Source of the DNA: Actinomyces israelii DSM 43320
GTDB taxonomy: Bacteria; Actinomycetota; Actinomycetes; Actinomycetales; Actinomycetaceae
Reading direction: 5' to 3'
DNA: 40,064 nt
NCBI RefSeq assembly: GCF_000711965.1
Contig: NZ_JONS01000030.1
Location: 1-40,064 of the forward strand
Below are positions 32,359-40,064 of the stretch, one piece after another (the stretch's first letter is position 1; every line of letters starts with the position of its first letter). The position numbers were made by a program, and so were the translations under genes. The notes under the pieces were generated by a model. That model was not told the origin of the DNA, made no database searches, and worked only from the letters and a program-made list of their open reading frames with translations.

Positions 32359-32443
32359 GTGAACGTACCTTCGCAGCACCAACGTACCTTTCTCCCATCC
32401 TTCTGAGGTCTACTCTCAGAAGGATGGGAGAAAGGTACGTTCA
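32359..32443. repeat. Long palindrome with 27-bp perfect arms plus an extra tandem half-site
   Basis: Arms at 32381-32407 and 32415-32441 pair perfectly around a 7-base loop. Outside the left arm, GTGAACGTACCTT (32359-32371) repeats the arm's first bases 19 bp upstream and can pair instead with AAGGTACGTTCAC at the right end. The element is much less GC-rich than the genome. It may be a terminator for convergent transcripts or a small mobile palindrome. Bases 32444-32673 to its right hold nothing I can identify. Confidence 0.8.
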
Positions 32444-32673
32444 CGCGACGAACCTCCGTTGACGTTGGACGCACGGGCCTCGGGCGCTCGGCCTGCGCCC
32501 GGCTGGAATCAAGCATCCAGACGTCCGATCTCCGGGCGGGCGACTGCGCGACTGCTGGGCCTACGGGTGGATGGGCGGGGGTCTGCGGACCACCGGCGCG
32601 CACCCGGGGATGTCGGATCGTGGCGCCCCGTGGGAGAACCTCAGTCCCACCGACATCGTGTGGGCGCGTACGC

Positions 32674-34077
32674 CTATCGGGGAGAGGCGGGCGTGTAGCC
32701 GGCGAGGGTGCCGTCCGTGGGGGAGTAGCCGATGATCTGTCCCGGGGCGGCTATGGTGAAGGTGGCGCCGTTGGCGGGGTCCATTCCCTCGAAGGTGATC
32801 TGCTCGCCTGTGGCGGCGTTGTACATCAGTGAGAAGGGTGCGGCATTCGTGACCTGCCTCATGCCCACCGTCACGACTTTCGCGGTGTCGGAGACTGCGG
32901 CGGTTTTCTGATCGAGGCAGGGGAAGGCGTTCTTGTCCAGGCCGGACATGTCGATCGTGGTGCCGTTCGACATCTCGATCTTCTGCACGCAGGAATCCTC
33001 GTCGCCATTGATGATCATCGCCCCGACCACCGTGCTGTAGTCGCGGTCGAGCCATATTCTCCGGTAGTCGTCCTTCGTGGGCGTGCTCGGGTAGTACAGC
33101 GGGTAGGTACTGGTGGTGAGGGGGTCCGGCGCGTTCTGCGTGGACGTGGGGTCGCCCCCGGCTGGGCCGTAGAAGGAGAGGTGCCACTGAGTCGGGGAGT
33201 TCGCCATCACATCGTAGTAGGTGGAGATGCTGGTCCAGCCCTCGTCCGTGTACGCGATGACGTAGATGCCGGGCGGATCGTCCGGTATTGAGAAGTCGAC
33301 GACCTGCCCGGTATCGATATTGATCACGTAGTGATGGGCGATAACGACGTACTTCGAGCCTCCCAGGGTGATTGGCTCCGTCTGGTTGAGGCCGTCTTTG
33401 CTAATGCCTGCGGCGGCGTCGGCATCCTTCAGCGAAAGGCCCTTGACAGCGTCGTGGACGGGGGAGGACCAGGCGGGCTCGGTGGCGCCCTCGCGGTAGC
33501 CGGCGCAGGTGGTCTGCTGGCAGGCGATGACGATGTCCTCGTTGTTGACGACGACGGGGACAGCGTTGTCGGGCCAGGGGACGTCGCTGGTGGCGCCGGT
33601 GGTGATGTCGTAGAGGGTCCTGCCGTGGATGAGGGTGTTCTTGCCCCACAGGAGGAAGGAGGGGTAGATCGGGTTGCTGTCCGAGCTGTCGGCAGGGACC
33701 GAGTCACCTGAGGTGTCCATGGTGGCGGTCCACGCCTGGGTGACGCCGGAGCCGTTCATGGTGTAGGCGGTCAGGGTGGAGGTCCGGGGGTTGTCGCCGG
33801 TCTTGACTGAGAAGAGGTGGTCGGGGGTGGTGAAGACCGAGGCGCCGGCGTCGATCGTCGTCGACCACTGCCGAGCGGCGCCGCTCGCCCACGAGTCCGA
33901 CGGGGTGCCTGCCTCTTTCCCTGCGCGGGGTGGCCGTGCGTAGTTGACGTCTCCGGCGATCAGCCTGCCGCCCACGACGACGCCGCCCAGGGTCAGCGCT
34001 CCGACGATCACGGCGATGACCATGGTGCGCGGATCTGTGCGTGCGCGGCGGCCGGGGCCGGGTGCGGGTGGACTCAT
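32674..34077 (-). CDS. Membrane-anchored beta-propeller protein (tandem paralogue 1)
   Basis: The 467-residue protein has a short basic N-terminus (PGRRARTDPRT), a transmembrane helix at about 19-42 and an outer domain of repeated beta strands. Key points are WASGAARQWSTTIDAGA, FLLWGKNTLIHGRTLYDITTG, IVIACQQTTC (probable disulfide), CVQKIEMSNGTTID, and the C-terminal MDPANGATF...GYSPTDGTLAGYTP. Its first ~65 residues and its C-terminal third are nearly identical to the next gene, while the middle differs clearly, so the two look like a mosaic duplicate pair. The message is probably leaderless (TACCAT, seven bases, ATG). No enzymatic motif is visible; it may be a surface receptor or secretion accessory protein. 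Confidence 0.72.
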   Translation of the reverse strand: MSPPAPGPGRRARTDPRTMVIAVIVGALTLGGVVVGGRLIAGDVNYARPPRAGKEAGTPSDSWASGAARQWSTTIDAGASVFTTPDHLFSVKTGDNPRTSTLTAYTMNGSGVTQAWTATMDTSGDSVPADSSDSNPIYPSFLLWGKNTLIHGRTLYDITTGATSDVPWPDNAVPVVVNNEDIVIACQQTTCAGYREGATEPAWSSPVHDAVKGLSLKDADAAAGISKDGLNQTEPITLGGSKYVVIAHHYVINIDTGQVVDFSIPDDPPGIYVIAYTDEGWTSISTYYDVMANSPTQWHLSFYGPAGGDPTSTQNAPDPLTTSTYPLYYPSTPTKDDYRRIWLDRDYSTVVGAMIINGDEDSCVQKIEMSNGTTIDMSGLDKNAFPCLDQKTAAVSDTAKVVTVGMRQVTNAAPFSLMYNAATGEQITFEGMDPANGATFTIAAPGQIIGYSPTDGTLAGYTPASPR

Positions 34078-34146
34078 GACCTCGATGGTAGCGGCGCCCA
34101 GATGATTGATCCCAACAGAGCGCGGGCCGGGCCCTCGGCTCCCTTT

Positions 34147-34183
34147 CGCCGAGATCGGTCGTATTCCGCGCCGAGTTCGGTTC
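34147..34183 (+). repeat. Dispersed intergenic repeat, copy E
   Basis: CGCCGAGATCGGTC, then GTATTCCGCG and CCGAGTTCGGTTC (one substitution in the second half-site). It lies in the 138-bp gap between the two tandem propeller genes. Confidence 0.7.
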
Positions 34184-34215
34184 AGGGGCCTGGTGGGCGT
34201 CTACTGGGCGTGCGC

Positions 34216-35631
34216 CTACTGGGAGGAGGTGGGCGTGTAGCCGGTGAGGGTGCCGTCCGTGGGGGAGTAGCCGATGATCTGCTTCGGGGCGGCCACGGTG
34301 AAGGTGGCGCCGTTGGCGGGGTCCATTCCCTCGAAGACGATCTGCTCGCCAGTGGCGGCGTTGTACATCAGCGAGAAGGGAACCGCATTCGTGACCTGCC
34401 TCATACCCACCATCACCACATCTCCGTTGGTCGAGACCTTGGTGGCCTCCCTTTCCAGGCAGGGGAAGGCGTTCTTGTCCAGACCGGTCACGTCGATCGT
34501 GGTGCCGTTCGACATCTCGATCTTCTGCACACAGAGCTTCTTGTCCTCTTCGGCGGCGGTTACTGACCCGGCCAGCGTGCTGTAGTCATGGTGGAGAAAC
34601 ATTCTCCGGTGGTCGTCCTTCGTGGGCGTCCGCGGGTAGTACAGCGGGTAGGTGGTGTCGGGGGGATCTGGCGTGTCCTGCGTGGATGTGGGCTCGCCCC
34701 CGGCCGGGCCGTAGAAGGAGAGGTGCCACTGCGTCGGGGACTTCGCCGCCACATCGAAGTAGGTGGAGGCGATGGACCAGCCCTCGTTCGTGTGCCCGAT
34801 ACTGTAGACGCCGGGTGGATTATCCGGCACGGAGAAGTCGACGACCTGCCCGGTATCGATGTTGATCACATAGTGGTAGGCGATAATGACATACTTCGCG
34901 TCGGCCAGGGAGACCGCATTCGTGTAGTTGGGGTCGACCATCTTGGTAATGCGCGCCGCCGCGTCGGTCTGCGCGGGAGAGCCCTGGACCGCGTCATGGA
35001 CGGTTGAGGACCAGGCGGGCTCGGCTGCGCCCTCGCGGTAGCCGGCGCAGGTGGTCTGCTGGCAGGCGACGACGACGCCCTCGTCCTTGACGACGACGGG
35101 GACGGCGTCGGCAGGCCAGGGGGCGTCGCTGGTGGCGCCGGTGGTGATGTCGTAGAGGGTCCGGCCGTGGATGAGGGTGTTCTTGCCCCACAGGAGGAAG
35201 GAGGGGTAGATCGGATTGTCCTCTGCGCCGCTCACGGCTACTGAGTCCGCCGAGGTGTCCACGGCGGCGGTCCACGCCTGGGTGACGCCGGAGCCGTTCA
35301 TGGTGTAGGCGGTCAGGGTGGAGGTCTGGGGGTCGTCGCCGGTCTTGACTGAGAAGAGGTGGTCGGGGGTGGTGAAGACCGAGGCGCCGGCGTCGATCGT
35401 CGTCGACCACTGCCGGGCGGCGCCGCCCGCCCACGAGTCCGACGGGGCGTCAGAGTCGAGGTTCTCTTCCACGCGGGGCGGCCGCGCGTAGTTGACGTCT
35501 CCGGCGATCAGCCTGCCGCCCACGACGACGCCGCCCAGGGTCAGCGCTCCGACGATCACGGCGATGACCATGGTGCGCGGATCTGTGCGTGCTCGGCGAC
35601 CGGGGCCGGGGGGCGATACGGGCAGACTCAT
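34216..35631 (-). CDS. Membrane-anchored beta-propeller protein (tandem paralogue 2)
   Basis: The protein has 471 residues from the ATG at 35631. The frame stays open for 172 further codons upstream, but that part is low-complexity Pro/Thr antisense to the next gene, and a TACCAT box seven bases before 35631 repeats the arrangement of paralogue 1. The domain plan is the same: basic start, helix near 20-43, VVVACQQTTC, KLCVQKIEMSNGTTID and GYSPTDGTLTGYTP. Compared with its neighbour the N-terminal residues are almost unchanged except after PPR (VEENLDSDA). The segment around 190-300 is divergent, which suggests gene conversion at the ends or selection for diversity in the middle. Confidence 0.72.
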   Translation of the reverse strand: MSLPVSPPGPGRRARTDPRTMVIAVIVGALTLGGVVVGGRLIAGDVNYARPPRVEENLDSDAPSDSWAGGAARQWSTTIDAGASVFTTPDHLFSVKTGDDPQTSTLTAYTMNGSGVTQAWTAAVDTSADSVAVSGAEDNPIYPSFLLWGKNTLIHGRTLYDITTGATSDAPWPADAVPVVVKDEGVVVACQQTTCAGYREGAAEPAWSSTVHDAVQGSPAQTDAAARITKMVDPNYTNAVSLADAKYVIIAYHYVINIDTGQVVDFSVPDNPPGVYSIGHTNEGWSIASTYFDVAAKSPTQWHLSFYGPAGGEPTSTQDTPDPPDTTYPLYYPRTPTKDDHRRMFLHHDYSTLAGSVTAAEEDKKLCVQKIEMSNGTTIDVTGLDKNAFPCLEREATKVSTNGDVVMVGMRQVTNAVPFSLMYNAATGEQIVFEGMDPANGATFTVAAPKQIIGYSPTDGTLTGYTPTSSQ

Positions 35632-35644
35632 GGCCACGATGGTA
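35632..35644 (-). promoter_or_regulatory. -10 box for leaderless propeller paralogue 2
   Basis: Minus strand TACCAT (35644-35639), seven bases, ATG. An identical box and spacing stand before paralogue 1 (34090-34085). Confidence 0.5.
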
Positions 35645-35881
35645 GAGGCACGGTAAAGGCGCTGTGCCCCTGGCCGACGAATACCCGATGGGTAGAAGTG
35701 CCGATACGGGGAGGCGGGGGATACCGCCGCCGACGGCGGGGCTCTCGGCTGGCCTTGCTGCTCCCGACCCGCATGCCTCGGCTCGAAGACCTTGGTATTC
35801 CGGGCCGAGGGCCCTGGTGCTGTTTGGGGTGTGCTGGTAGCGTGTGGGTTGTTCGCGTTGTCCCTGTGTCTGGGGGTTGCT

Positions 35882-36571
35882 GTGCGTATGGTTCGTTGGT
35901 GTGGGGCTGCTGCTGGTGCGGCGGCTGTGGTGCTGGTGCTCGGCGGGGCGGCTGGGTGCTCTTCTGGTGATGCGGGCGCGGGCGCGTCGGTGCCGCAGTA
36001 CTCGCCGGACGACGGCGGTGGGGTGTCGGCCAGTGCGGGGGTGGGGGGGGCTGACGGGTCCTCGGCGGAGGCGTCCGCTGGTGCGGGTGCTGTGGCGACG
36101 GGTCTGACGGCGGAGTCGCTGTCGGACTCGCAGATCGAGTACACCATGGTGTCGGTCCCCGAGGGTCTGGACCCTGCGCAGAGCGAGGTGCTGGCGGCGT
36201 TCGTGGCCTATGACCAGGCCACATGGAAGGCCGTGCGGGACATGAACGGCACCGCGCAGGTGGAGGCCACCATGACCGGCCAGAGGCTGACGGACTTCAT
36301 GACGAATTACAAGGATCAGGAGGCCAAGGGCCAGCATGTTGAGGGCTCTGCCAGCACCGAGGTATGGACGGTGGACCTGATGCCGAACGACTTCACGGCG
36401 TCGGTGGGGACCTGCACCGACATGACCAAGGCGAGGGTGGTGTCGGCATCGGGCGAGGACCATACGTCCGAGGAGGTCCCGCACCGGTTCCCCATGACCT
36501 ACACCCTGGTGCGGAGCGGCTCGGGCTGGAAGGTCGCCGGCTCCTCTCACGGAGATGCTGACCAGTGCTGA
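35882..36571 (+). CDS. Secreted lipoprotein, NTF2-like domain possible
   Basis: The protein has 229 residues from GTG 35882; ATG two codons later is equally possible. The signal peptide ends in the lipobox VLGGAAGC with the lipidated cysteine at 26, followed by a Gly/Ser/Ala-rich linker. The folded part begins near 85 with IEYTMVSVPEGLDPAQSEVL and includes AYDQATWKAVRDMNG. It ends FPMTYTLVRSGSGWKVAGSS, a pattern common in small cone-shaped (NTF2/SnoaL-like) domains of surface lipoproteins. It is divergent from the propeller gene and precedes, by 14 bp, a secreted protein in the same direction. It probably belongs with the downstream secretion-substrate genes. Confidence 0.7.
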   Translation: MRMVRWCGAAAGAAAVVLVLGGAAGCSSGDAGAGASVPQYSPDDGGGVSASAGVGGADGSSAEASAGAGAVATGLTAESLSDSQIEYTMVSVPEGLDPAQSEVLAAFVAYDQATWKAVRDMNGTAQVEATMTGQRLTDFMTNYKDQEAKGQHVEGSASTEVWTVDLMPNDFTASVGTCTDMTKARVVSASGEDHTSEEVPHRFPMTYTLVRSGSGWKVAGSSHGDADQC

Positions 36572-36585
36572 AAGGAACCCGAGTC

Positions 36586-37587
36586 ATGATCGCGACGGCG
36601 AGGCGATGTGGCGCGGCCTTCATGGTGGTCCTGGCGGCCGCGCTGGTTTTTATGGCTGCGCCTCCGGCTTACAGCGAAGACACGAAGGCCTACTCCGGTC
36701 AGGCTCCGGACGGCAGCGCGCAGATCTCTGTGTCGGTGACCTACGAGTCGGCCGCATCAGGCTCAGACGGCGGTGGCGGCGGCGTGACGGCATCGACCCA
36801 GACCGTAACAGCGACCGTCCTGCCGGCGTGCGAGTATGTGTCTTCGTGGACCGGCAAAGAGTTTGCAGACTCTATGCGCGACCATGAAAGTCGTCCTTTC
36901 GATTATGACGACTTGCCTCCCGACGGCAGCACCCACCCGGGTTGGCAAGATCACGCTGACGACGAAGAAGGCAGTTGGTATACGCCAATTTGTATCGCGA
37001 ATAGACTTCCTCCGGGAAAAGATTTAAAGCAGGTATCCGAGGAGTGTTTCAAGGATCACAAGAATGTATATGTGCCTGCTGGTAGCGAGCCTCCGGCTCC
37101 GTTGATCGATGGCCAGACCCTGGCGCGTGCGGCATGGAATGCGGTGACGATCCCACAGCCGGGCGTGGAGACAAACCCGAAGCTGGGGTCCTCTGGGGCG
37201 ACCCTGGTGGGCTGGGACACGTGGGTGTGGGCCACCGACGAGACCCCTGCGAAGGTGACGGCCACCGCGACGGCCGGCCCGGTCAGCGCAACCGTGACCG
37301 CGGTCTCCGACGGGCTCAGGCTCTCGGCCCCCGACTCCGCCCCGAACTGCCACGGCTTCGGCACCACCTGGAGCGAAGGCGCAGCCGAGGGGTCGTCCAA
37401 CTGCACGATCGAGTTCACCCGAAGCTCAGCTCACCTGGGCGGAATCACGCCTCTGGACATCTCCGTCGCCTACTCTGTGTCCTTCACAGCCACCGACGGC
37501 GCCTCCGGTGACCTCGGCGCGGTTACCACCTCCACCACGGTCAACATCCCCGTCGCCGAGGCGCAGACCATCAACAACGACCACTAA
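36586..37587 (+). CDS. Secreted protein of unknown function (Sec signal peptide)
   Basis: The 333-residue protein starts at the ATG at 36586, which has AAAGGA upstream and follows the lipoprotein stop by 14 bp. The signal peptide (CGAAFMVVLAAALVF) is probably cleaved after PPAYS. The rest is beta-rich: QISVSVTYES, then an acidic Asp/His/Trp segment, and a C-terminal module with GWDTWVWATDETPAKVTATATA, GPVSATVTAV, CHGFGTTW and a second Cys (NCTIEF). This module resembles secreted proteins found beside type VII secretion genes in actinobacteria, but I cannot name the family. The centre (36850-37080) is poorer in GC than its ends, suggesting a replaced or mosaic middle. Confidence 0.65.
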   Translation: MIATARRCGAAFMVVLAAALVFMAAPPAYSEDTKAYSGQAPDGSAQISVSVTYESAASGSDGGGGGVTASTQTVTATVLPACEYVSSWTGKEFADSMRDHESRPFDYDDLPPDGSTHPGWQDHADDEEGSWYTPICIANRLPPGKDLKQVSEECFKDHKNVYVPAGSEPPAPLIDGQTLARAAWNAVTIPQPGVETNPKLGSSGATLVGWDTWVWATDETPAKVTATATAGPVSATVTAVSDGLRLSAPDSAPNCHGFGTTWSEGAAEGSSNCTIEFTRSSAHLGGITPLDISVAYSVSFTATDGASGDLGAVTTSTTVNIPVAEAQTINNDH

Positions 37588-37628
37588 CCGCGATACTTGC
37601 AGGCAAGGCGAACAAGAGAGGACCCGCG

Positions 37629-37961
37629 ATGGGTAACCAGATCGATAATCCTAAGTTGGTGGCAATCAGAGCCATTAAGTCTCAGGCAACCACATCTCAG
37701 AGCAACTTGGGCTCATGGACTCCTAAATCGTCTGCATCTACCAAGGCCGGTACAATCGATGACGGGCTTACGGAGGACGTGTGGACCTCTCCGGTGGCCG
37801 ATGACTACCGCACTAAGATCACCGCTGTCGTATCCGGCACTGATTCGGCTTTCACGTCGATCGTCTCGGCTCTGACCAACGCCGAGAACGAGATCGTTGA
37901 TGCGGATCTGGAATATGTTGACTCCGATTCCGAAGAGGCCAAGTGGCCCAACAGCGGTTGA
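37629..37961 (+). CDS. WXG100-like small protein, probable type VII secretion substrate
   Basis: The 110-residue protein has AGAGGA before its ATG. It has two predicted helices joined near VWTSPVADDYR, where a WXG100 protein has its Trp-x-Gly turn, and its C-terminal part ends NEIVDADLEYVDSDSEE. YVDSD fits the YxxxD/E export signal that follows the second helix in ESX substrates. The length is also right. It is followed 42 bp later by the large DUF6571-like protein, whose N-terminus is WXG-like too. Such pairs are typically co-secreted. GC content is well below the chromosomal average. Confidence 0.65.
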   Translation: MGNQIDNPKLVAIRAIKSQATTSQSNLGSWTPKSSASTKAGTIDDGLTEDVWTSPVADDYRTKITAVVSGTDSAFTSIVSALTNAENEIVDADLEYVDSDSEEAKWPNSG

Positions 37962-38003
37962 CTCCATAAATCCCAACTCACACCAACAGCGAGAAGACTT
38001 TTC

Positions 38004-39659
38004 ATGGCCTACATCAAAATTAACCCTGAGGGAATGCTCACGGTCATCAATAACCTGGACGAACGCGCTTCTGCCGTGGATACAGAACGGAGGAACATCG
38101 ATAATTCCAGTTCAGCCAATCATGATCCGGTAGCCTCGGTCGTTTCAGCCACTGATGTATTATCTGGTTCAGGAGACGAAGCGAATGTGAACGCATGGGC
38201 AGAGAAGATTCGGACGCTGGCTGAAGAGTTGCGCACTCGTCGCCAAGAAGCCATTGACATGAATTCCTCGGGGATTACATCCGCGGATTCCAATGGAATG
38301 TTGTCCTATTATTTGCCCGACCCGCCCGACGGGACGGTTGACACCGAGGGATACTGGAGCAATACGGATACTGTCGACAATGTCAAAAAGTACAACAGCG
38401 AATCAGCGACCAACGGCAAGACTGACGCCACCGCCCTGAGCGAGGCGCTCAAAGGTGGCAGCAATGGAACATCTTCAGACGGACGTACCGTAGACGAGAT
38501 CTTAGATGAGATGGGTAAACATCAGGACGAGCCAGCCTACGGAGGCACGTTTGTCAGTACTTACGGTATCGACAACTTTGTCGAGTTGCCCATCACAATG
38601 AGTTGGCACTATACGAAATATACTGGTCAAAAAACTGTTCAGTACGGCAACTACTCGACCGCCACGGAAGCGGTTGCCAGCGCTAACGACAAACTCGGTC
38701 ATATTTTGGCTGCTGCTACGCACACGGACACACCTCCGGAAGGATATGACTCCTGGTCCGATGCGCTCTATCAATCGGTGTCCGCCAAAGGGCACCGAGG
38801 CCGAATGTCAAGCCTTAATGAGTTTTTGGCTACCGATGGGGTCGTCTACGACACAGACACACTCGTTCAACTCGGCGACGAGCTTGAAGACTTGTCTTTT
38901 AAAGGTGGTGCGGCCAGCCATACCGGAGATCAGATTTCGGGTTACCACGATGACACATACGGTTGGTTCTATAATGAGGGCCGCTCATTTCAAAACGGAT
39001 CTATGGGTCCGTTGTATGGTGTAACAAAGGCCATGGGCAATAATCCAGATGCGGCTCAACAGTATCTCACCCCCGATGGGGAGATGAAGAACGGAAAATG
39101 GGTACCCGGCGACCAGACAAATTCTCGATGGCAACTTCTCACCGAGCACAAATGGGACTCCGAAGTCGGGCTGGACGGTTTCACCGCCGCGCAGGCCGCC
39201 GCATCATCACACCGGAGCAGCACGGATCCGGAGGTAGCTGGGGCTGCGACATGGCTGACTTCCCGTTCGATGGAGTATGCAGTAGACAATGTGGAGACAG
39301 AAAATTACACGGATATCATGAAAGAAAACCTTTCGGTGCTTGTGGCCAATAGCCGTAAAGAAGTCGCTTCTGTTGCCAACGGAGGCAGTCCTGACGGGGG
39401 AAACTCTACAGGCCTTGAGCTGTCTGATGGGTCAAACACGCTTTCGTCACTTATCTACAGGATAATCGACAATAAGAATGCGGCAACGACTATCGGAACT
39501 GCGCTCGCCGAAGAGACGGTTAACAGCTCTAACCCGACTGATGCTAAAGGATTGAAGGACAAGTATCAATTTTCTGCGTCTGTGTACGGTTATCTTGATG
39601 CCCTGGGGAGCGAGCGGGCCGCAGAGATTTACGGCGCAAGCAAAAAAACACTCGGATGA
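38004..39659 (+). pseudogene. Large DUF6571-like protein with WXG-like N-terminus, broken at an A7 run and by an IS
   Basis: The 551 readable codons start at an ATG with GAGAAG upstream. Residues 1-100 are helical and WXG-like (INPEGMLTVINNLDERASAV, NAWAEKIRTLAEELRTRRQEA). The remainder resembles actinobacterial DUF6571 proteins, with NNPDAAQQYL, LLTEHKWDSEVGLDGFTAAQAAASS and SVLVANSRKEVASVANG. The frame ends at TGA just after an A7 run (39642-39648). With one A fewer it would run on as KKHSDESKSLAGTALTAF until the insertion sequence at about 39739. It is low in GC. It could be a secreted effector or a polymorphic-toxin head whose C-terminal part is lost; the stop may be a mutation, phase variation or a sequencing error. 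Confidence 0.65.
39642..39648 (+). other. A7 homopolymer at the frameshift point
   Basis: Seven consecutive A bases, the last two codons (AAA AAA) before the reading frame fails. Deleting one A restores about 30 further codons of protein-like sequence up to the insertion sequence. Confidence 0.7.
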
Positions 39660-39738
39660 ATCCAAATCTCTGGCGGGAACGGCGCTTACCGCATTTACTA
39701 CAATCGCAGGAGCTGGGCTCTCTGGGCCAGCAGCCCCT

Positions 39739-40064
39739 CAGGGGGTCGGCGTAGTCGTGGGTGTGTTGGTGGGGGTGCGGCGCGGTTCCTGGGGTGACGA
39801 TGGGTGTGTCCTACGCACCCTTTCGTCGTCAGGAGCCGCGCCGCTATGCCATCTTCCCCTATCAACATTGCTGGGCGCCAGCCGAGCCTGATGCAGGTCT
39901 TGTCCACCGTGCCCGATCCCAGGTGCGCCCGGGGAATGAGGCACCGGCTGGAGGTGATCCTGGCCGTGGCGGTGGGGGCCGTGCTGTCCGGAGCGCGCAG
40001 CCTGCTGGCCATCGGGCAGTGGGCCGCCGGCCTGGACGCCGAGGCGCGCACAAGGCTGGGCCTG
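39739..40064 (+). mobile_element. ISAs1-family insertion sequence, left end (continues past window)
   Basis: The left boundary is inferred at CAGGGGGTCGGCGTAGTCG (39739 on), since ISAs1 elements tend to begin CAGGG, and GC content jumps here from about half to very high. The right end and target duplication are outside the window, so the edge could be a few bases off. Confidence 0.6.
39846..40064 (+). CDS. ISAs1-family transposase (N-terminal part)
   Basis: Seventy-three codons are visible before the window ends. VPDPRCARGMRHRLEVILAV and VGAVLSGARSLLAIGQWA are the hallmark DDE_Tnp_1-associated N-terminal region of ISAs1-family transposases; the catalytic DDE residues lie beyond the window. 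The ATG at 39846 has GGAG (in caGGAGccg) about ten bases upstream. The element inserted into the 3' part of the DUF6571-like gene. Confidence 0.85.
   Translation, partial: MPSSPINIAGRQPSLMQVLSTVPDPRCARGMRHRLEVILAVAVGAVLSGARSLLAIGQWAAGLDAEARTRLGL

Noticed and set aside
35632-36147. 172-codon upstream extension of the propeller gene that would start at 36147
   Set aside because: The extension is Pro/Thr/Ala low complexity antisense to the lipoprotein gene. The leaderless box at 35639-35644 and the match to the paralogue's N-terminus fix the start at 35631.

Overview
The window looks like chromosome of a high-GC Gram-positive bacterium of the Actinomyces/Schaalia type (Actinomycetaceae); this is inference, not a database result. 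The basis is GC-rich coding DNA with strong third-position G/C bias, several TANNNT-N6-7-RTG leaderless starts, an LAXTG-type cell-wall sorting signal, a GuaB1-type IMP dehydrogenase-related protein and lineage-typical lipoproteins. Two islands (about 13.94-14.58 kb and 37.6-39.7 kb) are visibly lower in GC and carry disrupted genes, which suggests acquired DNA.

Layout: 0-1.2 kb holds the end of an unidentified gene abutting a 5'-truncated beta-propeller gene. 1.25-7.5 kb has a diacylglycerol-kinase-family gene and an OxyR-type regulator on the minus strand, divergent from a YheO/DauR-type regulator - MalY/PatB C-S lyase - NhaC-family antiporter cluster that is probably for sulfur amino acid or related uptake and breakdown. 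7.5-13.6 kb is core and sugar metabolism: serS, a HAD phosphatase, a lone sugar-binding lipoprotein and an AGE-family sugar isomerase. 13.9-17.2 kb is a wrecked class III lanthipeptide locus: the first ~95 codons of a LanKC synthetase run directly into the tail of an ABC exporter, followed by an intact ABC ATPase/FtsX permease pair. 17.3-21.9 kb holds two tRNA-Ser genes around a 67-bp near-perfect palindrome, a cell-wall subtilase and tRNA-Arg. 22.0-26.5 kb holds a shikimate-dehydrogenase-like gene, guaB1, a ParDE module bracketed by a 74-bp direct repeat of the guaB1 3' end, a FitAB/VapBC module behind a 44-bp perfect palindrome, and a lipoprotein.

26.6-29.7 kb is a minus-strand methionine operon (second MalY/PatB enzyme, then a cystathionine gamma-synthase-type enzyme). 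It has a consensus-like promoter whose first product is a leaderless 24-codon leader peptide ending in Arg/Met codons, so attenuation is likely. 29.8-37.6 kb has two small overlapping genes, three membrane-anchored beta-propeller paralogues (two of them mosaic near-duplicates), a lipoprotein and a secreted protein. 37.6-40.06 kb has a WXG100-like small protein with a YxxxD motif and a large DUF6571-like protein. The latter is broken by a frameshift at an A7 run and then by an ISAs1-family insertion sequence that runs off the window. I read 29.8-39.7 kb as a type VII-secretion-associated accessory locus, but no EssC/EccC ATPase is in view.

A second layer of structure is intergenic. At least five copies of a ~36-bp element built on two CCGAGATCGGT half-sites 22 bp apart lie between genes, and two much longer palindromes have a similar design of tandem half-sites with a period near 19 bp plus inverted copies.
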